This document shows, in pieces, positions 34,835 to 43,853 of a stretch of 64,000 nt of DNA. Origin of the DNA: Pseudomonas asturiensis (GTDB lineage: Bacteria > Pseudomonadota > Gammaproteobacteria > Pseudomonadales > Pseudomonadaceae); assembly GCF_900143095.1 (NCBI RefSeq), contig NZ_FRDA01000003.1:124001-188000 (forward strand). The letters are read 5' to 3'. Within the stretch, counting starts at the first letter, position 1, and every line of letters begins with the position of its first letter. Below the pieces are notes generated by a model. The model was given only the letters and a program-made list of their open reading frames with translations, had not been told where the DNA came from and did no database searches. Position numbers and translations under genes: made by a program.

Positions 34835-35623
34835 TTACTGGGCGGGCACTGCAAGCCATTCGCTAAGCGCCTGTTGATAGGCCCCGGTGGCCTTGCTCAG
34901 GTGCAGCCACTGATCGACATAGGCTTTCCAGGTCACGTCGTCGCGCGGCAGCAGGTAGGCTTTCTCGCCGTACTGCATGTAGCGCGTCGGGTTGACGGCA
35001 CACAGACCGGGCATGCGTTTCTGCTGGTAGAGCGCTTCTGAAGCATCGGTGATCATCACGTCGGCTTTCTTGTCGAGCAGTTCCTGGAAGATGGTCTTGT
35101 TGTCGTGGAACGCGATAGGTGCGTTGGGCAGGTAGGCGCGGGCGAAAGCCTCGTTGGTGCCGCCAGCGGGCTCGATCAGGCGTACCGACGGTTTGTTGAT
35201 CTGCTCGATGGTCTGGTACAGCGCCTGATCTTCGCAGCGCACCAGCGGGATCTTGCCGTCGATGTCCAGCGTATTGCTGAAGAAGGCTTTCTTCTGACGC
35301 TCCAGCGTCACCGAAATACCCCCCATGCCGATGTCGCATTTGCCAGCGATCATGTCGGGCATCAGGGTTTTCCAGGTGGTGGGCACCCATTGGACATTCA
35401 CGCCCAGGCTCTTGGCCAGTGAGCGGGCCATGGTGATGTCGATACCTTCGTACTCGCCGTCTTCGCGATGAAAGGTGTAAGGCTTGTAGTCACCCGTGGT
35501 GCACACCGACAACTGGCCGGCCTGCAACACCTTGTCCAGATGCGAAGACGATTCCTGCGCCTGTGCCAGGCCTGTCAGGACCAACAAAAGGGCTGCCGAT
35601 GCGCTGTAGTTCAGTTTCATCAT
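34835..35623 (-). CDS. Periplasmic cyclohexadienyl dehydratase-like (PheC) / solute-binding protein
   Basis: This 262-residue type 2 periplasmic-binding-protein fold has a signal peptide (to AQA). Segments shared with Pseudomonas aeruginosa PheC as I remember it include TTGDYKPYTF, GGISVTLERQKKAFFS, PAGGTNEAFARAYLPNA, DNKTIFQELLDKKADVMITDASEA, LCAVNP and EKAYLLPRDDVTWKAYVDQWL. PheC makes phenylpyruvate from prephenate, or phenylalanine from arogenate, in the periplasm. The fold is also that of amino-acid ABC binding proteins, but no permease genes are adjacent, which favours an enzyme. Substrate is unproven. Confidence 0.75.
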   Translation of the reverse strand: MMKLNYSASAALLLVLTGLAQAQESSSHLDKVLQAGQLSVCTTGDYKPYTFHREDGEYEGIDITMARSLAKSLGVNVQWVPTTWKTLMPDMIAGKCDIGMGGISVTLERQKKAFFSNTLDIDGKIPLVRCEDQALYQTIEQINKPSVRLIEPAGGTNEAFARAYLPNAPIAFHDNKTIFQELLDKKADVMITDASEALYQQKRMPGLCAVNPTRYMQYGEKAYLLPRDDVTWKAYVDQWLHLSKATGAYQQALSEWLAVPAQ

Positions 35624-35746
35624 GAGAATGGGGGCTCGCGTGTGTCATTGGTTTTATTGGAAGCGACAGAGTGCTTCATTTGCTGACAGGATGTGAAGCA
35701 AGAACGGTGCCTTGCCAGCAAAGATGGGGTCCAGGCGCGGGGCTCT

Positions 35747-36406
35747 TCAGGTGTACCGTTCCTCCAGTGAGGCCAGTTGCTCATCGATGAGCACCATCTG
35801 CGATTCCCAGTCCGTCTGGGTTCGCTTCCAGGTTTCGCCCTCATGCGCGTAGAGAAAGTCGACGATGGTGTGCGTGACTCTGCCCTTGCCGACAGCCCCG
35901 AACGCCTCGGCGCTCAACGCACGGGCCAGCATGTCGAGCTGCGCGGCATGGTTGAGCCAGTGCCAGTGGTCCTTGATCACCACCTTGTCGAGCAGAATGC
36001 ATTGCTTCTTGAAGGCCCTGAGTGCGATGCCCAGCGGGCTGGACGCCAGGAGCGAATCGATCTTGCCGGCATCGTAGCCGGACTTCTGATTCGCGGCGGG
36101 GCCGAAGAACCAGTCGTTGAAACCGATTTCTATTTCGCGGAAGGCCACGTTGGCGTCCCAGATAATGCTCAGGGCTTTTTGTTGGCGGGTCTCGCGTTTC
36201 CATGAGCCGTAGGCCTTGAAGACCACGCCCGCGATGCCGATCACCGCCAGTGCTTCGCTCAGCGATGAGGCCGCCTCGACGATGTAGTAGGCGTTGGCGG
36301 CACTGCCTGGCGATGTGCTGACGGCTGCGCTGTAAAAGACTGCGGCTACAACGACCACCAGCGCAAAACAGGCACTGTAGAACCCGAACGCGTAGGGGTC
36401 TTTCAT
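35747..36406 (-). CDS. Two-helix membrane protein, function unknown
   Basis: This 219-residue protein has two N-terminal membrane helices (about 8-28 and 45-65) followed by a soluble, probably cytoplasmic, alpha-helical domain of about 150 residues containing several Trp (EIGFNDWFFGP, KDHWHWLNHAAQ, WKRTQTDWESQ). No catalytic motif is recognised. The gene stands between pheC-like and sodC genes. It may be a small sensor or scaffold. Confidence 0.65.
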   Translation of the reverse strand: MKDPYAFGFYSACFALVVVVAAVFYSAAVSTSPGSAANAYYIVEAASSLSEALAVIGIAGVVFKAYGSWKRETRQQKALSIIWDANVAFREIEIGFNDWFFGPAANQKSGYDAGKIDSLLASSPLGIALRAFKKQCILLDKVVIKDHWHWLNHAAQLDMLARALSAEAFGAVGKGRVTHTIVDFLYAHEGETWKRTQTDWESQMVLIDEQLASLEERYT

Positions 36407-36513
36407 TTGTCGCTATGGCCTCATCAGTGACGGTGATGCAAGGACACGGTGTGTCTCAGGTTAGCCGAGGCGGCGCCTGTTTGCAGGGTTGCCCGGCGGA
36501 GCGCGGCGGCAAC

Positions 36514-36531
36514 TTGATTTATTTGCATCAA
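36514..36531. promoter_or_regulatory. Inverted repeat TTGAT-N8-ATCAA upstream of sodC
   Basis: The arms are perfect, but the 8-base spacer is longer than the 4 bases of an ANR/FNR box, so ANR control is doubtful. It lies about 130 bases before sodC and 110 bases from the divergent membrane-protein gene. Confidence 0.3.
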
Positions 36532-36659
36532 AACCCGTTTCGCTGTGGTCACACCTTTTGTCGTATCCATGATGTTGTCAGGTATCGCGCAGGCGCGGAC
36601 GATCAACGGTCCCCGGCACCATTCATATTCGTTGTTCAGATCAAGGACGTATTGACCTT

Positions 36660-37178
36660 ATGAAACCTTATCTTTGGCTCGGCCTGCTGGGCCTCTTTTC
36701 TGTCAGTGTTCAGGCTGCATCGCTGGACGTCCCGATCAACCTGGTCAGTGCTGATGGCGCGCCCAAGCCAATTGGCACCGTGACCGTGAGCGAAACCGAA
36801 TACGGTCTATTGTTCACGCCTAAACTCAGTGGCCTGCCTGCGGGTATTCACGGTTTCCACGTGCATGAAAACGGCAGCTGTGAAGCGGGTACCAAGGACG
36901 GCGTCAAAGTCGCTGCTCTGGCGGCAGGCGGGCACTTCGACCCGGCCAAGACCGGCAAGCACCTGGGGCCTTATGCCGACGGTCACCTGGGCGACCTGCC
37001 TGCGTTGTATGTCATGGCGGACGGCACTGCCGATTACCCGGTGCTGGCGCCTCGTCTGAAGAACATTTCGCAAATCAAAGGCCATGCCCTGATGGTCCAT
37101 GCTGGCGGTGACAACCACTCCGACCATCCCAAGCCTCTGGGTGGTGGCGGCGACCGCGCTGCATGTGGCGTAATCTGA
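36660..37178 (+). CDS. sodC: Periplasmic Cu/Zn superoxide dismutase
   Basis: This 172-residue enzyme has a signal peptide ([19 protein letters not shown]). The copper and zinc ligands are visible in [11 protein letters not shown], the [15 protein letters not shown] segment, [10 protein letters not shown], and [16 protein letters not shown]; the disulfide Cys are in NGSCE and RAACGVI. It dismutates superoxide in the periplasm, a defence against host or self-made oxidants. AAGGACG precedes the ATG. It appears monocistronic. Confidence 0.96.
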   Translation: MKPYLWLGLLGLFSVSVQAASLDVPINLVSADGAPKPIGTVTVSETEYGLLFTPKLSGLPAGIHGFHVHENGSCEAGTKDGVKVAALAAGGHFDPAKTGKHLGPYADGHLGDLPALYVMADGTADYPVLAPRLKNISQIKGHALMVHAGGDNHSDHPKPLGGGGDRAACGVI

Positions 37179-37295
37179 TAGTGCGTTTACAGTCTCAGCG
37201 GGCGCGTGTCGCCTGCTGAACAGACGCTCCCACGATCCGGCATCTCACACGATTCTGTATCCGGTGCAGTGCGCCTGCATCGGGCGCTGAAGCAA

Positions 37296-38492
37296 TCAAT
37301 CCGTCACCACCGGCACTGTCCGGCCCGCAAACAACCATAGCGCCAGTGCGCCGAGCAGGGCGCTCAGCACTCCCACCGCCACGATGATCACTCGAAGCCC
37401 CAGAGGACCCGCCTGCAGCGCCACCAGCAGACCTGCCGCTGGCTGTGACAGGTTATTGAGCAGGGTCATGACACCCACGGTCTTGCCGAAGTCCTCTCGG
37501 GGTATCACTCGCTGACGAATGTTGCGCAGGTAGACGTTGAACATCTTGTCGAATCCGACGATGAGCAGAAAGCCCGCCGCATAGCCAGTCAGCGCAGGAC
37601 TGAGGGCGCAGACGAACGCCCCGACAACGCTCATCACGTAGGCCAGCGGGCCCAGTATCCGCAGCGGCACCACCACTCGCGCCAGAAAAAACAGGATCAG
37701 GATGGTCGTCCCTGCGCCTGCCATCTGCAGGCTTGCATAGTCGTCCTGGTCGGCCCCGTATTCGCCGATGACCATGGCAGCGCAAGTGGCCAGTGTTACG
37801 CCGACGATCAGGTTTATGCCCACCGCCAGGGTGATGAGGTTCTTCAGCTCGGTCAGGCGCAGGATATGCCCGACTGCGGTGTTCAATGATTGCCAGGCAC
37901 CGCCACTCTTTTGTTCCCACGCCTCGGGTTGGCTTTCGCGAGTGCGTTGCCAGACGAGCATGGCCAGGTCCGCCAGCAGGAACAGAACCGCGCAACCCGA
38001 CACGACCCAGTGCCACGGCCAGACATTGAGCAACAGCACGGCCACCAGAGGACCGAGCACCAGCCCGCCCTGGTCGGCAATCTGTGAATAGGACAACGTG
38101 CGCGTATAGCTGTAACGCTGGAACACGTGGGGCATCAGCACTTCGCGCGCCATGATGCCTTGAGTGGTCAGCACGCCGCACAACGCCGACAGCAGCATCA
38201 GCCAGACAAGGCCGCCGAAAAGCCCGTACAGCACCATCGCCAGCAGACAGACAAGCGCCCGATACATCTGGCTGATGTGAAGGATCCGCACGGGAGGGAA
38301 TGTGTCGCACAGCGCCCCGCAGATCGGGAACGCGAGAAAGCGTGGCAATGATTCCACGAAGAATGCAAAGCCCGCCCACGACGCACTGTGGGTGGTCTGA
38401 AAGACAACCAGTGGCACGATGAAAAGAAGGACCTGATCCGCCAGGCGCGACAGAAACAGAGAAGTGAAAAACGCCAGATAATCCTTGCTCAC
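37296..38492 (-). CDS. Major facilitator superfamily permease
   Basis: This 398-residue protein has about 12 hydrophobic helices and the N-terminal pattern LFLSRLADQVLLFIVPLVVFQTT typical of MFS proteins of the enterobactin-exporter (EntS/MFS_3) type. A central loop (WQRTRESQPEAWEQKSGG) separates the halves. The GTG at 38492 is chosen because AAGGAG lies 7 bases upstream; earlier codons look non-coding. The substrate is not predictable from the sequence. No siderophore or antibiotic genes flank it. Confidence 0.8.
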   Translation of the reverse strand: MSKDYLAFFTSLFLSRLADQVLLFIVPLVVFQTTHSASWAGFAFFVESLPRFLAFPICGALCDTFPPVRILHISQMYRALVCLLAMVLYGLFGGLVWLMLLSALCGVLTTQGIMAREVLMPHVFQRYSYTRTLSYSQIADQGGLVLGPLVAVLLLNVWPWHWVVSGCAVLFLLADLAMLVWQRTRESQPEAWEQKSGGAWQSLNTAVGHILRLTELKNLITLAVGINLIVGVTLATCAAMVIGEYGADQDDYASLQMAGAGTTILILFFLARVVVPLRILGPLAYVMSVVGAFVCALSPALTGYAAGFLLIVGFDKMFNVYLRNIRQRVIPREDFGKTVGVMTLLNNLSQPAAGLLVALQAGPLGLRVIIVAVGVLSALLGALALWLFAGRTVPVVTD

Positions 38493-38597
38493 GCGACGCT
38501 CCTTTTGGCGGCTTTTTCTAATGCCACATTCAGGAGAGTGGCGCAATCCATGCGCTTGAATCTGTCCGGGCGCGTCAACCGTTACGGCGGACGAGTA

Positions 38598-39317
38598 TCA
38601 GACGTCGAAAAAATCGACCTTGCCGTTTTCCAGGCTGTAGTAGGCGCCCACGACCTTGACCTTGCCTTCCTTGATCGGGTTCATCAGGGCTGGCTCGGAA
38701 GCCGAGCGCAGACGTGCCACGGTGCGCTGGATGTTGCTCTTGACCGAGTCTTCCAGCAGGTTTTTGCTCTTCTTGCCTTTGGCCGTCAGGACGGCAGGAA
38801 TGATCGGCTCGATCATCTGGCCGATAGCACCTGGGTACACCGTGTTGTCCTCGACCACCGAAACAGCGGCAGCGACGGCCCCGCACTTCTCGTGACCCAT
38901 GACCACGACCAGCGGTACGCCGAGCTGGCTGACGCCATATTCGATCGAACCCAATGCGGTGGTGTCGACGGTGTTGCCGGCGTTACGCACGATGAACAGC
39001 TCACCCAGACCACGGCCAAACAGCAGCTCTGGCGGCACGCGTGAGTCGGAGCAGGAAATCAGGATGCAGAAAGGTGTCTGGCCTTTGGCGATTTCCAGGC
39101 GACGATCGCGATTGCGTTCGACGTTGATGGTGGCGTCCTTCATGAACGCATCGTTGCCATCGCGCAACGCTTTGAGCGCCTGGTCAGCGGTCATGTTGGT
39201 GCGGGGGGAGGTCGGCGAAGCGGCGTGGGCGATGGAAGGCATTTCCAACAGCACAGCTGCTACGGGAAGGCAGCACGCACCCTGAAGGATCTTGCGGCGG
39301 GACAAGGACGAATTCAT
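38598..39317 (-). CDS. Exported beta-class carbonic anhydrase with Tat-type signal
   Basis: This 239-residue zinc enzyme interconverts CO2 and bicarbonate. Zinc ligands are the Cys of ISCSDSRVPPE (with the Asp-Arg dyad), and the His and Cys of GHEKCGA. The N-terminus MNSSLSRRKILQGACCLPVAAVLL...AHA carries a twin-arginine SRRKIL motif before a hydrophobic stretch, so export through Tat as a folded protein is likely. The ATG at 39317 starts that signal. Neighbouring genes give no pathway hint. Confidence 0.9.
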   Translation of the reverse strand: MNSSLSRRKILQGACCLPVAAVLLEMPSIAHAASPTSPRTNMTADQALKALRDGNDAFMKDATINVERNRDRRLEIAKGQTPFCILISCSDSRVPPELLFGRGLGELFIVRNAGNTVDTTALGSIEYGVSQLGVPLVVVMGHEKCGAVAAAVSVVEDNTVYPGAIGQMIEPIIPAVLTAKGKKSKNLLEDSVKSNIQRTVARLRSASEPALMNPIKEGKVKVVGAYYSLENGKVDFFDV

Positions 39318-39979
39318 AAAAAGCCTCAGGCTTGATAACTGTCGATAGGGAGGGATCAAGGCCCGACACACTGGATGCCGAGCGCAGAATCCGTTCACTT
39401 AATACCGGTAATGGAATTTTTTTTCCAATTGTATTTTCGTCAGTTGTGCTGTTGAGCGCGAGGTTAATTTTTCGATTGACCCCCACTAGCGAGAAGGGGT
39501 TAGTGAGCCTTTCAGAAATGCCAGAAGACTGGAAGTGGTGAGTGTTTACAGGGTGTCCGGCAGGCTAATAAGTTGACTTGGCAGACAAGTATTTGTGCCT
39601 GGAAGGTGCTTGCGGTGTGCGCCGTTGATTAACACCGGCGACGGGTTGATAAACCGATCTCCTGTTTCATAGGGATACGCTTGATGTGTGAACCTGAGTT
39701 CTTTATGTGTTGATGGGTTGGGCGCACTTCACCGATGCTGGTAATAATATTGTGGTGTGTGCTATCCGAACTAGATGCATTCAACGTTAAGCCGGCTCCA
39801 GTTTCAAACACGTGTCCAAGGTGTCGGGGCTATTCTGGAGCAGTCGTCCGCGTCGTGGAGCGCGTAAACGTGACGGCAGTCGATATGACCGATGACTGCA
39901 ACGCCATTGGCAACTTAGATGTTCGCGACAGCGCTGGCTGGCGCGGCGTCAACCCAACTCTGAATGAAGGAACAGTCTT
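39318..39979. other. Long intergenic region, no gene seen
   Basis: This 660-base region between the divergent carbonic anhydrase and LysE-type genes is AT-richer than the surroundings near 39400-39480 and 39600-39780 and contains an uninterrupted run of T residues at about 39417. Short frames exist on both strands but lack ribosome sites and convincing codon use. It must contain the promoters of both flanking genes; I could not place them. Confidence 0.4.
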
Positions 39980-40615
39980 ATGATGGCGTTGGAAAACCTG
40001 GCCGGTGTGGCCATTATCTCTCTAGGCATGGTGCTGACACCTGGCCCGAACATGGTGTATCTGACGTCGCGGACGATCTCTCAGGGACGGGTGGCGGGCT
40101 TGATTTCGCTGGCGGGTGTGGCGCTGGGTTTCGTCTGTTATCTGTTGGCGGCGGGACTGGGGCTGGCGGCGCTATTCAAGGCAGTGCCGATGGCCTATGA
40201 CGTCGTCAGGATTGCGGGTGCGTTCTATCTGGGCTATCTGGCCTGGAACATGTTGAGACCGAGAGGGACTTCCCCTTTCGAGGCGCGTGAGCTTGCACCT
40301 CATTCCGCACGCAGGCTGTTCACCATGGGTCTGGTCACGAACCTCTTGAACCCCAAAATCGCCCTGATGTACTCCGCGCTTATTCCTCAGTTCATCGACC
40401 CCGCTGCCGGTTCGACTTTCCAGCAGTTCATTCAAATGGGGCTGGTACAGATCGTCATTGCCGTCACCGTGAATGGCATCATCGTTCTGGCAGCCTCTAA
40501 GGTGAGCAGATTCCTGACCCTTCGCCCGTCGGCGATGCGCACCCAGCGGTGGATTTCCGGCACCGTGCTGGGCGTGTTTGCGGTCGACATCCTGTTTCGT
40601 AAACCGGTCGCGTGA
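39980..40615 (+). CDS. LysE/RhtB-family amino acid exporter
   Basis: This 211-residue inner-membrane exporter has about six helices. The family signature is at the start (IISLGMVLTPGPNMVYLTSRTISQGRVAGLISLAGVALG) and NLLNPKIALMYSALIPQF follows mid-protein. It probably exports neutral amino acids or related metabolites. GAAGGAAC precedes a double ATG; the second (39983) is equally possible. A second, divergent LysE-type gene lies 2.4 kb downstream. Confidence 0.88.
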   Translation: MMALENLAGVAIISLGMVLTPGPNMVYLTSRTISQGRVAGLISLAGVALGFVCYLLAAGLGLAALFKAVPMAYDVVRIAGAFYLGYLAWNMLRPRGTSPFEARELAPHSARRLFTMGLVTNLLNPKIALMYSALIPQFIDPAAGSTFQQFIQMGLVQIVIAVTVNGIIVLAASKVSRFLTLRPSAMRTQRWISGTVLGVFAVDILFRKPVA

Positions 40616-40621
40616 CGGGAA

Positions 40622-40681
40622 AGACGGGCTTGCCCGCGAACTGTCAGGGCGCCAGACCCGACCATGAGCCGCGTCTGGCGC
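40622..40681. repeat. REP-like unit and inverted repeat between convergent genes
   Basis: GACGGGCTTGCCCGCGAA at about 40623-40640 resembles a Pseudomonas REP half. It is followed by perfect arms GCGCCAGAC (40649-40657) and GTCTGGCGC (40673-40681) around 15 bases. It lies between the convergent LysE and DUF1835 genes and may help end both transcripts. Confidence 0.5.
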
Positions 40682-40715
40682 AGGCTGACGCCGGTCAGAG
40701 TGCGGTGCTATCCGG

Positions 40716-41963
40716 CTAGCCGTGCCATACCGGTCGCAACTGCTCGTCCAGTGCCCAATGAGCCCGGCCGGGTTGAATGCAGGTGCCACCCACCCAGCGT
40801 GACTGCTGCGCATGGTCTGGCCAGTAGGCGTGGGCGTCGAGCACGCGTTCGCCCAACGCGGTAATCCTCAAGGTGCGGCGAGGCCACGCCAGGTGTGTGT
40901 CCGATTCGGTGATCAGTGCAGCAGGTGCGTCGATCAATGGCCGCAGCAACGCATGAAACATCATGTCGCCCAGAAACGGTAGAGGCTCGCGTTTGTCCAT
41001 CAGTTCTGCGAACACGCGCCCGAATGTCACTTCGCCTGCTTCACGCAGGTACTGCAATGAAAGGCGTTCGGTGAGCGACAGCCCGTCTCGGCAGCCCGGC
41101 AGTTCCTGAAGCTGTCGCAACAGCGCCGGTGCCAGCAGTGGCAGCGGCAGTTGCGGCCCGTGAGCCAGTTCGGCGAGGGCGACAGGTGATGCATCGCGAA
41201 AGGCTCGCCATGCCTGGCGTGAGCAATCCAGCATGGCCTGTGTCACCTGTTTGCGCTGCGGCCATAGCCAGGCGAGCACGTCGGGTGCCAATTGGCCTAT
41301 ACCGATGAAGCGCTCTACACCGGGCACACGATCCACTTCGATCAGCTCAAGCCTTGGCGGCAGCCGATCGAGGCCCGCCAGCGCCCTGACCAGAAACAAC
41401 TGGTCGTAGGCGTCCGCTTCGCACCACAACACGCTGTGGTGGTCACGGCTCAGGTGTTCGAGACGGCTGTACTCGTCGGCCATGCGACGTGCGGCGTCGG
41501 AGTGATCAATGCCGAACGCTTCATGAATGAACTGACTGCGTACCGCTTGATAGTGCTCGTCGGGCAGATCCTGAACCGGCCCCATGCACATCGGGTCGCT
41601 GAGCATCTGGAAGGCGCCTTTGAAACCGGCCAGTTGCAGGCTGTGGGCAATGTCGTTGCCGCATCGCCAGTGCACGGTTCGGGCTTCGTCGCTGGCGTCG
41701 AAGTCGGGGTGCAGGGCGGCAAACGTGATGGCATCGACATGGGCCTTGAGCCTGGGCCAGCTGCTGAAGCCCAATTCCCGGGCGATCAGCCATTGGGCGT
41801 CGGACAGCGTTGGCGCGGACGATTGCGCACGGCTGCCAAGCAGCGCCAGTTGATCGGGCGCAGTCCCGAGTTTCAGGCGTTGCAGAAGTGCTTTGGCGCG
41901 TTTGCGTTGCTGCTCGAGGCTGATACGGCCGTCGCGGGGCCGCGATGCAGTGGTGCTGGACAT
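40716..41963 (-). CDS. DUF1835 domain protein
   Basis: This 415-residue cytosolic protein has an N-terminal helical segment (SLEQQRKRAKALLQRLKLG ... GFSSWPRLKAHVDAI) resembling the ankyrin-associated SKP1-like start seen in this group. It then has the DUF1835 core (VHWRCGNDIAHSLQLAGFKGAFQMLSDPMCMGPVQDL) and a C-terminal DUF3658-like half. The biochemical role of the family is unknown. AAGGAGATC precedes ATG 41963. The gene is divergent from an AraC regulator gene about 216 bases away, which might control it. Confidence 0.85.
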   Translation of the reverse strand: MSSTTASRPRDGRISLEQQRKRAKALLQRLKLGTAPDQLALLGSRAQSSAPTLSDAQWLIARELGFSSWPRLKAHVDAITFAALHPDFDASDEARTVHWRCGNDIAHSLQLAGFKGAFQMLSDPMCMGPVQDLPDEHYQAVRSQFIHEAFGIDHSDAARRMADEYSRLEHLSRDHHSVLWCEADAYDQLFLVRALAGLDRLPPRLELIEVDRVPGVERFIGIGQLAPDVLAWLWPQRKQVTQAMLDCSRQAWRAFRDASPVALAELAHGPQLPLPLLAPALLRQLQELPGCRDGLSLTERLSLQYLREAGEVTFGRVFAELMDKREPLPFLGDMMFHALLRPLIDAPAALITESDTHLAWPRRTLRITALGERVLDAHAYWPDHAQQSRWVGGTCIQPGRAHWALDEQLRPVWHG

Positions 41964-42179
41964 ACGATCTCCTTGTACAAACCTTGTCCGCTTGAAGGTC
42001 GGGAGTCGTAATGACAAGAGGGTAAAGCAGTGTCCTGGGCGCAGCCCTTTCCGCGGATGGAGGCGTGGAGGCGCCGGACGCAAATATAGACGACCCAGTG
42101 CCTGCGCACAAACCTTCTAGACTTGACGCCTCAGCCGCGCGATAAAGCAGACACGCTTGCCTGCCCATTCAAACCACTC

Positions 42180-43016
42180 ATGAAATCAACCAACTGGATC
42201 GACCTCGCTCAGGACCGGGATACCGGTATCGAGACATTGCGCGCCCATTTTCGTGGGCATGCCTACGATCCGCATTGGCATGACAGTTATCTGGTCGGTG
42301 TCACGGAGCAGGGCGTGCAGCAGTTTCACTGTCGCAGACAGCGGCATGCCAGTACATCCGGCCAAGTGTTCATGCTTGAACCGGATGAGATCCACGACGG
42401 CGACGCACCGAATGCCGATGGTTTTACCTACCGCATGCTGTACCTGGACCCGCACTGGATCGGGCGTGAACTGACGTCGTTGTTCGAAGACGCGCCGCAG
42501 GACTTTCAGCCGGGTTTTGCCAGCACGCTGGTGCGTGACCCGAGGCTGGCCCAGTCCATCGTGTTTGCGTTTTCGGCGCTGCATGGCCAAGAGTCACGCA
42601 TTATCCGGCAAAGCGCCCTGGATGGTCTGCTCGAACGGCTCACCGCCCACGTGCACTGGCGAGTCAGACAGGAACATGACCCTCGGCTGCCCTTGGTGGC
42701 GCTGCGTGCCCGGGATTATCTGCACGCCCATTTTCGGCGTGATCTGGGGCTGGACGAACTCGCGCTGGCGTGCGGTGTGGACCGCTTCAGGCTGACCCGC
42801 GCCTTCAAGGCTGCCTTCGGCCTGCCACCCCACGCCTATCTGGTGCAGTTGCGACTGTCCATGGCCCGCAGGCTTCTGGCCAGGGGCGCGCAGCCTGTTG
42901 AAGTCGCCAGCGATCTGGGGTTTGCCGATCAGAGTCATCTGGGCCGTTGGTTCCTGCGCGCCTACGGCCTGACGCCTGCGGTGTATCGCACGCGCTGCAC
43001 AGACCTTCCAGACTGA
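42180..43016 (+). CDS. AraC-family transcriptional regulator
   Basis: This 278-residue protein has an N-terminal cupin-type sensing domain (HWHDSYLVGVTEQGVQQFHCRRQ, then MLEPDEIHDGD) and a C-terminal pair of helix-turn-helix units (LGLDELALACGVDRFRLTRAFKAAFGLPPHAYLVQLRL; PVEVASDLGFADQSHLGRWFLRAYGLTP). It lies 48 bases before a LysE-type exporter gene on the same strand, a pairing common in Pseudomonas, so it probably activates that exporter in response to an amino acid. The ATG at 42180 begins recognisable domain sequence. Confidence 0.9.
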   Translation: MKSTNWIDLAQDRDTGIETLRAHFRGHAYDPHWHDSYLVGVTEQGVQQFHCRRQRHASTSGQVFMLEPDEIHDGDAPNADGFTYRMLYLDPHWIGRELTSLFEDAPQDFQPGFASTLVRDPRLAQSIVFAFSALHGQESRIIRQSALDGLLERLTAHVHWRVRQEHDPRLPLVALRARDYLHAHFRRDLGLDELALACGVDRFRLTRAFKAAFGLPPHAYLVQLRLSMARRLLARGAQPVEVASDLGFADQSHLGRWFLRAYGLTPAVYRTRCTDLPD

Positions 43017-43064
43017 CGCTGCGTGTTGCGCGAGCATGACGCCGGTCACTCATGGAGTCCGCTC

Positions 43065-43634
43065 ATGCTGTCATTTCTGCTGTTCGCTTTCGTTGCGTCA
43101 ATCACCCCTGGCCCCACCAATCTGCTGGTGCTGAGCAACAGCGCCCGTTACGGGCTGAAAGCCAGTCTGCCGATCATTCTCGGTGCCTGCCTGGGGGCTG
43201 CCGGGCTAGTGTTGCTGGTGGGCACCGGCGTCGGGCGTTCGTTGATGCAGGTGCCAGCCGTACAGCCGGTCATGGCCGCCATCGGCGTCGGCTGGCTGAC
43301 CTGGCTGGCGTGGAAAATCTTCAACAGCCCGGCCGACCCCCTGAGCCCCGATGACAGTCGCCCGCGCCTCGGATTCGTCGGCGCGGCGGGCCTGCAGGTG
43401 GTCAATCCCAAGACCTGGATGATGGCGCTGGCCGTTGTCAGTGTGTTCAGTCAGGGGGCCGTGGCCCATCTGGCGCTGGTCTTTTTCTTCGTGTCGCTGC
43501 CTTGCATGGCGTGCTGGGCTCTGTTGGGCGCGGGTTCTGCACGCTTGCTCAAATCCGCGCGTGCCTTGCAGTGGTTGAACAGGAGCATGGCGGTGTTGCT
43601 CTTGGTGTCAGCCTGGGCCGCTTACCTGCACTGA
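43065..43634 (+). CDS. LysE/RhtB-family exporter, regulator-linked
   Basis: This 189-residue exporter has the family start FVASITPGPTNLLVLSNSARYGLKASLPIILGACLG and NPKTWMMALAVVSVFSQG mid-protein, with about six helices. It probably forms a two-gene unit with the AraC regulator before it. It is shorter than the other LysE-type protein in the window and clearly not a recent duplicate of it. Confidence 0.88.
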   Translation: MLSFLLFAFVASITPGPTNLLVLSNSARYGLKASLPIILGACLGAAGLVLLVGTGVGRSLMQVPAVQPVMAAIGVGWLTWLAWKIFNSPADPLSPDDSRPRLGFVGAAGLQVVNPKTWMMALAVVSVFSQGAVAHLALVFFFVSLPCMACWALLGAGSARLLKSARALQWLNRSMAVLLLVSAWAAYLH

Positions 43635-43730
43635 ACGTGAGCGTGCCCAGATTCAAATCAAGGGCTCGGTCGGTCGCGCACGCAGTCAGGATAAGGATCG
43701 GGTCCGAATGACCTGTTCACCGTGAAAAGA

Positions 43731-43755
43731 GTCATTATGACCTTGTCATTTTGAC
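43731..43755 (+). promoter_or_regulatory. Paired NorR/FhpR-type sites (GT-N7-AC) upstream of flavohemoglobin gene
   Basis: GTCATTATGAC (43731-43741) and GTCATTTTGAC (43745-43755) are near-identical direct repeats spaced 14 bases start to start, and both fit the GT-N7-AC core bound by the nitric-oxide sensor NorR and its Pseudomonas relative FhpR. They lie about 45-70 bases before a sigma-54 promoter, the right place for an enhancer site. Confidence 0.65.
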
Positions 43756-43797
43756 TTCCCTGATCGCTTTGCCATTGATTTGATTGGGGTTTGCGGT

Positions 43798-43813
43798 TGG
43801 CACGTGGGTTGCT
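43798..43813 (+). promoter_or_regulatory. Sigma-54 promoter of the flavohemoglobin gene
   Basis: TGGCACGTGGGTTGCT is an exact match to the -24/-12 consensus TGGCAC-N5-TTGCT. Its -12 end lies 41 bases before the hmp ATG. Together with the upstream GT-N7-AC pair it indicates NO-responsive, enhancer-dependent transcription. Confidence 0.85.
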
Positions 43814-43853
43814 CTATCCAGGTATCGATTTTCAAACGTTCTGGAGCTGCCCC

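Noticed and set aside
36514..36531. ANR/FNR box upstream of sodC
   Set aside because: The arms TTGAT and ATCAA are right but the spacer is 8 rather than 4 bases; kept only as an unassigned inverted repeat.
39480..39979. Small genes in the region before the first LysE-type gene
   Set aside because: Short frames on both strands overlap one another, lack ribosome sites and show poor codon use.
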